Of a stretch of 64,000 nt of DNA, positions 59,386 to 64,000 are shown one piece after another; positions within the stretch are counted from its first letter, which is position 1, and the number at the start of each line of letters is the position of its first letter. Below the pieces are notes generated by a model. That model made no database searches and was not told the origin of the DNA. It saw only the letters and a program-made list of their open reading frames with translations. Both the position numbers and the translations under genes were made by a program. This DNA is from Candidatus Hydrogenedentota bacterium (GTDB taxonomy: Bacteria > Hydrogenedentota > Hydrogenedentia > Hydrogenedentales > JAEUWI01). The stretch lies in NCBI GenBank assembly GCA_016182605.1, contig JACPGE010000008.1:1-64000 (forward strand), written 5' to 3'.

Positions 59386-60354
59386 ATGAAGTGGAATCAA
59401 CATCCTGGTGGAATACTTGCCGCCCTGCTCTCGGCGGCAGCGCTGGGCATGACGTGCAATGCCTTCGCACAGCCCGCGCAGGAAGGCCTCACCGTGCAAG
59501 AAGAGGGGGACTCGGTGTGGATCCGCCACGACGGCCGCACCCTCCTGCGCTACCGATTCGGCGAAGTCCCCTTCAAACCCTACGTGCAGGAATGGTTCTC
59601 GCCCAAGGGCGTCAACATCCTGCGCGACGCGCCCGCCGACCACAAACATCACCACGCCCTCATGTTCGCCATCAGCGTAGACGGTGTGAACTTCTGGGAA
59701 GAAAAAGACGCGCCGGGAACCCAGGCACACCGCGGCCTGAGCGCCGTGCACACCGGCCGCACCGGAGACGTGGCGTATGCCAGCCTTACCGAACAACTCG
59801 ACTGGATCGCGCCGCCAACAGGCGCGGTGCTGCTGCACGAAACGCGCACCATCCGCGTCTATGACACCCCGCCTCCGGAGGCCGCCCTGCTGACCTGGGA
59901 GTCCCGCTTCGAAGTCCCCGCCGGAAAAGAAAAAGCGGTGCTCGGCGGAAGTCACTACTTCGGTCTCGGCATGCGCTTCGTCGAGTCCATGGACACCGTC
60001 GGCGAATTCGCCGTGCCCCAGGGCGCGCTGGGTGAAATCGTTCGCGGCGACGAGCACCTGACCGCCGCCCCCTGGTGCGCCTACACGGCCCCCGCCGGCG
60101 GGCACTCCGTCACCGTCGCCCTGTTTGGCGATCCCGGAAACGTGCGCCACCCGCCCCTGTGGTTCACCATGAAGGAGCACTTCGCCTACATCGCGGCAAC
60201 CCTGAACCTCTGGCGCGAACCCCTGGAAGTGGCCAGCGGCACGCCCCTCGTGCTCCGCTATGGAGCCGCACTGTGGGATGGCACAACGGACGCACAACGC
60301 ATTGAATCCACGTACCGGCGCTGGCTCGAACTGTCCGCGCCGCCGAAACAATAA
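59386..60354 (+). CDS. DUF6807 (PmoA-like) exported protein
   Basis: A 322-residue protein with a signal peptide (about 1-28, cleavage near AFA-QP). The mature part matches the DUF6807 group, labelled PmoA-like in databases though unrelated to methane oxidation. It has DHKHHHALMFAIS with clustered His, GVNFWEE and LLTWESRFEVP. Members occur beside Gfo/Idh/MocA oxidoreductases and isomerases in planctomycete-like genomes and are thought to handle sugar derivatives; the reaction is not established. It lies 37 bases after the isomerase gene and 146 bases before the oxidoreductase. Confidence 0.8.
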   Translation: MKWNQHPGGILAALLSAAALGMTCNAFAQPAQEGLTVQEEGDSVWIRHDGRTLLRYRFGEVPFKPYVQEWFSPKGVNILRDAPADHKHHHALMFAISVDGVNFWEEKDAPGTQAHRGLSAVHTGRTGDVAYASLTEQLDWIAPPTGAVLLHETRTIRVYDTPPPEAALLTWESRFEVPAGKEKAVLGGSHYFGLGMRFVESMDTVGEFAVPQGALGEIVRGDEHLTAAPWCAYTAPAGGHSVTVALFGDPGNVRHPPLWFTMKEHFAYIAATLNLWREPLEVASGTPLVLRYGAALWDGTTDAQRIESTYRRWLELSAPPKQ

Positions 60355-60500
60355 ATCTCCCGCAGCAGAAATGGCGGGCAAACGGAACACACCGTAACGG
60401 GCCGGCGAGGCGGAGTCCCCGGGGATGCCGCACGGCCTCTGGGTTGGGCGCCGAACTCCCGGCACGGTGCGAACCTGAAATCATGGAAAGGACACGGGCC

Positions 60501-61790
60501 ATGGCGAACGAAATCCATAACCGGCAACACGCGGACGAACTCACCCGCAGGAGCTTCCTGCAACACACCACCACCACCGTCTTCGCAGCCTCGGCCACCC
60601 TCGGCGCAACGCGGCGCGCCACAGCGGCGAACGATCGCATCGGCGTGGGGGTGATCGGCACCGGCGCGCGGGGCAAGGCCCACCTCAGTCAATGGCACCG
60701 CATGGCGGAAGAAGACAAGAATATCGAGATCGTCGCCCTCTGCGACATCTACCGCCCCCGCCTCAATCGCGCGGCGGAAAAGTACCCCGCAAAGACCTAC
60801 ATGGACCATCGCGAACTCCTCGCCGATCCCGCGGTGGACATGGTGAGCATTGCCACGCCGGATCACAACCACGCACACCAGGTTATCGACGCCGTGCGCG
60901 CGGGCAAGGACGTGTACTGCGAGAAACCCTTCACCCATTGGCGCCAGTTTGAAGCCCTCAAAGAGGTCCACGCTGCCGTCAAGGCCTCCGGACGCGCCTT
61001 CCAACTGGGCACCCAGGGCATGTCGGACACCGCCTGGCGCCAGATGAAGAAACTCGTGCAGGAAGGCCTCATCGGTCAGCCCCTCCTTGCAGAGTGCGGC
61101 TACTTCCGCGTCGGCGATTGGGGTGAACGCGGCATGGAGATCGACGACCAGAATGCCAAGCCCGGCCCCGATCTCAATTGGGAAGCCTTCCTCGGCGATT
61201 CCCCCAAGCGCGATTTCGACGTCAGCCGCTTCTTCCGCTGGCGCATGTACGAAGACTATGCCGGCGGGCCCTGCACCGACCTCTTTCCGCATTCACTCAC
61301 ACCCGTCACCAGTGTGCTTGGCGTGGGCATGCCCGAGTGTGCCGTGGCCACGGGCGGCAAGTTCCGCTACCAGGAACGGGAGATCCCCGATACCTTCAAC
61401 ATGCTCTTGGACTACCCCGGCGGCTTCACCATTGCCATCCTCGGCACCCAGGGCAACGACCACCAGGGCACCAGTCTGCGCGGCGCTGGCGGCCGCGTGC
61501 CCACCATCCGCGGCTGGGAAGGCACCCTCACCATCGAGGGAGAAGAGATCGTCTTCCGGCCCATCGAGTCCAACGGCGACAAAGACCAGCGCTTCCCCAT
61601 CGAACGCGGCGAGAAGATGTTCGAACATTGCCGCAATCTCGTGCAATGCCGCATCGAAGGGCGCACCGACACCTGGGCCGACGTCGATCTTTCGTACCAC
61701 ACCCAGACCGCCCTCATCATGGGCTACCAAGCCTTCCGCGAAGGCAAGACCATTCGCTTCGATGCGGAAAAGCAGGCCATCATCGCCTGA
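60501..61790 (+). CDS. Tat-exported Gfo/Idh/MocA-family oxidoreductase
   Basis: A 429-residue NAD(P)-dependent oxidoreductase family member with a twin-arginine signal (TRRSFLQHTTTT) at residues 15-26. The Rossmann motif GVIGTGARGKAH follows, then EKPFTHW, and a C-terminal alpha/beta domain with DFDVSRFFRWRMYEDYAGG. The ATG at 60501 has AAAGGA nine bases upstream; ATGs at 60483 and 60444 are alternatives. It completes the isomerase/DUF6807/oxidoreductase set. It is a distant paralogue of the gene at 5356, and the two differ in length and motifs, so they are probably not functional duplicates. Confidence 0.9.
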   Translation: MANEIHNRQHADELTRRSFLQHTTTTVFAASATLGATRRATAANDRIGVGVIGTGARGKAHLSQWHRMAEEDKNIEIVALCDIYRPRLNRAAEKYPAKTYMDHRELLADPAVDMVSIATPDHNHAHQVIDAVRAGKDVYCEKPFTHWRQFEALKEVHAAVKASGRAFQLGTQGMSDTAWRQMKKLVQEGLIGQPLLAECGYFRVGDWGERGMEIDDQNAKPGPDLNWEAFLGDSPKRDFDVSRFFRWRMYEDYAGGPCTDLFPHSLTPVTSVLGVGMPECAVATGGKFRYQEREIPDTFNMLLDYPGGFTIAILGTQGNDHQGTSLRGAGGRVPTIRGWEGTLTIEGEEIVFRPIESNGDKDQRFPIERGEKMFEHCRNLVQCRIEGRTDTWADVDLSYHTQTALIMGYQAFREGKTIRFDAEKQAIIA

Positions 61791-61824
61791 GTAGTTTGAC
61801 GGTGCGGTATGTCACCGATTGGAT

Positions 61825-61855
61825 ATCGCCGGAGCAGAACAACTGCTCCGGCGAT
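61825..61855. terminator. Strong hairpin between convergent genes
   Basis: A perfect 13-bp stem, ATCGCCGGAGCAG (61825-61837) with CTGCTCCGGCGAT (61843-61855), with a 5-base loop, lies 34 bases after the oxidoreductase stop. It is followed by TGATTGAAAG rather than a U-run. The bases at 61880-61990 contain a further degenerate intergenic repeat-like stretch (CTGTCCCCGG) and no gene. Confidence 0.6.
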
Positions 61856-61997
61856 TGATTGAAAGCCTCTGCTACGGACGCCACCGGGAATCAAGGGGGC
61901 TGTCAACTTCGCGAGTTCCGCGAGCAAAGTGGCTGTCCCCGGCCCTTGGTGTGCATTCTTCCGCCCGTGCCACGCTTCCTGAACACAGCGGCACACC

Positions 61998-64000
61998 CTA
62001 CCGCACGTCCCCGCCCTCCTCCTCGAAGTCAATATCCTGCACCGTCTCCTCCCCATCCAACAGCGTCAATTCATACTGGCGTTTCACATCGCGCGCCCCG
62101 CCGGCAGGAACGAACGTCACCGAGAGGGACGCGTCCCCTGCGGGCAACTCCTCAAACGCATAGCGGCCCTGCGCCTCCCGCAGATCGTCGCAGTGGATGA
62201 AGCGGCTGGGCGCGCCCGCCACATCGAGCCGGAGCAACATGAATGTGGCTTCCCCTAGCAGCGTGCCACGCAGCGCCGCCGTCCCCGTGGGGAAGTCGAA
62301 TGCGATCTCCGTTGTATTGCCTGCTTCTATCACAGCCATTCCAGACTGGTCAGACATGCCCCGCGGATGACTCGCAATCGACATGCCTGCCGTCACCCTG
62401 TACTCGAATGGCGGCAGACTTCGGATCTCGCTCGTTCCATTTACATCCGTGAGCGGCGGACGTGTTTCCGGTTCGGGCTCCAGGCTGAACCACGCACCGG
62501 ACAAAGGCTCGCCGCCCAGCGTGACGCGGCAGATCAAGGCCGATCCCGCTTCAAGCACAACTTCCAGTGGCACGTCCCCGTCTTGCAGGGAATCGAGGGA
62601 TACCGACGCCGGGGAATACGATCGGTGAAACACCGAAAGTTGCTCGTGGGCAATCTTCTCCGGAGCAATCTCGAACGCTCCATCGGTTCCGGTGCGCGCC
62701 GCGGCGAAGTCGTCAGCATCAGAATCGCGAAAAGGCCCGGAGAAGATGAATGCGCCCGCCACCGGCTTGCCATCTGCGGCGCGCACGGCGCCACGCACTG
62801 GGCCATGCGGGATCAGGCGGAGCACAAGTTCGTCTGGGGGCGGATTATCATCCCCCAATTCGATTGCGGTGTGGCCCAGCAAATGCCCCTCGGCGCGTGC
62901 CGCAAGGATCACCCTGCCGCGCTGCGGCACCCGCAATGTGAATCGGCCCTCGTCATCGTCGTTGGGTACGAAATAGTGTTCCAGAAAGAGATAACGGGGG
63001 TCTGGGCACCACTTCACGTCGCAACGTGGTATCGGCGCACCCGTTTCACCATCTACCACCCGGCCACTCACCGTGAAGGCGTCCTGCAGCACAAGTCCAA
63101 GATCGCTCGTTCCGGCCATCACGTCCAAGCGCTCCTCGGGCAGATGCAACTCGGATTGGGCCGCAACCTTGTAGGCGCCTTCTTCAAGCTCCGTGACCTC
63201 AAAAGCGCCGTCCGGACCGCTGCGGGTTTCTTTCTGTCCACTAGGCCCATGCACGGTCACGGTAGCTTTGGCGATCGCCTCGCCCCGCATATCGGTCACC
63301 CGCCCGGCCAGAATGGTCTCACCAATCGCTGCCACTAGGGTGAGATCCTCCACCAGGTCTCCGGGCTTCAGTTCCAGCGTGGGTATCGGCGAATTCACAA
63401 TCTCGATGTCCCGGCACACTTTCAACAGCGAGAATCCAGGGAACATGCCCTGCAGCTCATAATGTCCTTGCCCGTCGGATACGGCCTCAATCCTCCGCCG
63501 CGCCTCGTCGTTCACAAACTGGGGTTCGACGCGCAACCCCGCCAGCGGCGCCCCCGCGCCGTTGACCACCGTGCCGCGCACAATCGACTCCGGATACAGC
63601 ACTACATTCTCACCCTTCGCCTCTCCCTGCGGAAGCATGAAGGGCCCGTGGGTCTTGCTGACAAGCCGTTCCGCCTCCGACCAGACATAAAGGTTGACTG
63701 TCTCTGGGAAGCCGGTAACTTGGAATGTGCCTCCGGGGCCACTCAATGCCGTATTGGTGAACGGCACATTGTTCACTCGGGCAACCCCCGTAACCGGCGT
63801 TCCAACGATGGGCCGGCCTTGTTCATCCACGACACAACCGAGGTAGCCCTGCCCTCGGGGTAAAGCGAACTCTTCACGTACTGAAGGATGCTCCCTGCTG
63901 ATCGTGACACGTCTGGCAGCGTTTCGATCTGGTATGTCGAGATCGTGGTCCAGGTAATAGCCATTGGCGCTATGGCAAGACACGATATACGTGCCAGGGC
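61998..64000 (-). CDS. Large protein of carboxypeptidase-regulatory-like repeats, partial
   Basis: At least 660 residues of a protein whose N-terminus lies beyond the right edge of the window; the frame is open to base 64000, reading PGTYIVSCHS before the first possible start at 63983. It consists of five or six successive carboxypeptidase-regulatory/Cna-B-like beta-sandwich repeats, marked by VVNGAGAPLAGLRV, VTDMRGEAIAKATVTV, VVDGETGAPIPRCDVKW and VRAADGKPVAGAFIF. Such repeats are found in secreted surface proteins. The C-terminus is acidic and has no membrane helix. A function beyond a structural or binding role cannot be stated. Confidence 0.75.
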   Translation of the reverse strand, partial: PGTYIVSCHSANGYYLDHDLDIPDRNAARRVTISREHPSVREEFALPRGQGYLGCVVDEQGRPIVGTPVTGVARVNNVPFTNTALSGPGGTFQVTGFPETVNLYVWSEAERLVSKTHGPFMLPQGEAKGENVVLYPESIVRGTVVNGAGAPLAGLRVEPQFVNDEARRRIEAVSDGQGHYELQGMFPGFSLLKVCRDIEIVNSPIPTLELKPGDLVEDLTLVAAIGETILAGRVTDMRGEAIAKATVTVHGPSGQKETRSGPDGAFEVTELEEGAYKVAAQSELHLPEERLDVMAGTSDLGLVLQDAFTVSGRVVDGETGAPIPRCDVKWCPDPRYLFLEHYFVPNDDDEGRFTLRVPQRGRVILAARAEGHLLGHTAIELGDDNPPPDELVLRLIPHGPVRGAVRAADGKPVAGAFIFSGPFRDSDADDFAAARTGTDGAFEIAPEKIAHEQLSVFHRSYSPASVSLDSLQDGDVPLEVVLEAGSALICRVTLGGEPLSGAWFSLEPEPETRPPLTDVNGTSEIRSLPPFEYRVTAGMSIASHPRGMSDQSGMAVIEAGNTTEIAFDFPTGTAALRGTLLGEATFMLLRLDVAGAPSRFIHCDDLREAQGRYAFEELPAGDASLSVTFVPAGGARDVKRQYELTLLDGEETVQDIDFEEEGGDVR

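Overview
The window is GC-rich (roughly 60-65% by eye), densely coded bacterial DNA with about 46 protein genes on both strands. The gene set is Gram-negative-like: an RND efflux pump with outer-membrane factor, MltD with LysM repeats, lipoproteins and a 4.5S-type SRP RNA. Other genes are common in Planctomycetes, Lentisphaerae and Hydrogenedentota: Tat-exported Gfo/Idh/MocA oxidoreductases, a DUF6807 (PmoA-like) protein, sugar-phosphate isomerase, and very large FG-GAP surface proteins with a Gly-Glu linker. My best guess is a Hydrogenedentota- or PVC-like bacterium. That is inference from content, since no rRNA or ribosomal protein lies in the window. I see no tRNA, CRISPR array or intact insertion sequence.

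Layout. 0.2-5.2 kb: an HD-GYP-type protein, then a leftward operon of an exported protein, larB, larC and coaD. 5.4-9.0 kb: a Tat-exported oxidoreductase, an orphan HigA antitoxin, dnaX and the SRP RNA. 9.2-16.1 kb: an exopolysaccharide locus with flippase, GT4, dTDP-4-dehydrorhamnose reductase, polyprenyl-phosphate sugar transferase, TPR protein and GT2. 16.1-18.0 kb: a disturbed segment with a broken REP-associated transposase, two copies of a 204-bp MITE-like repeat and an AT-rich membrane-protein gene. 18.0-27.8 kb: an ABC ATPase and binding protein lacking a permease, threonine synthase, a large membrane protein, a DUF4212/sodium symporter pair, VapBC and threonine dehydratase. 27.9-34.8 kb: a heavy-metal RND operon (His-rich protein, CzcC-, CzcB- and CzcA-like proteins, lipoprotein). 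34.9-36.7 kb: a two-gene cassette bounded by 66-bp direct repeats, beside a degenerate phosphoesterase. 37.0-40.8 kb: HU, MltD and a cyclic-nucleotide-binding protein. 40.9-46.5 kb: a 1526-residue surface protein with an internal legumain/caspase-like domain, and an MBL hydrolase. 46.5-54.1 kb: one 2518-residue nonribosomal peptide synthetase. 54.3-57.3 kb: PilZ, CbiX-like, PhyH and YhhN proteins. 57.4-61.8 kb: an AraC-type regulator divergent from an isomerase/DUF6807/oxidoreductase set that looks like a sugar-use operon. 62.0-64.0 kb: a partial protein of carboxypeptidase-regulatory-like repeats, running off the window.

Three features best repay further work. The first is the NRPS, with half a condensation domain at its N-terminus, two consecutive condensation domains, and a Cys-type thioesterase. 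The second is the FG-GAP/peptidase C13-like/EF-hand surface protein with a possible Cys-containing sorting tail. The third is the pair of repeat-bounded insertions near 16.6-18.0 kb and 34.9-36.1 kb. Several enzymes have lost expected catalytic or structural residues (HD-GYP, calcineurin-like phosphoesterase, serine dehydrogenase-type proteinase).
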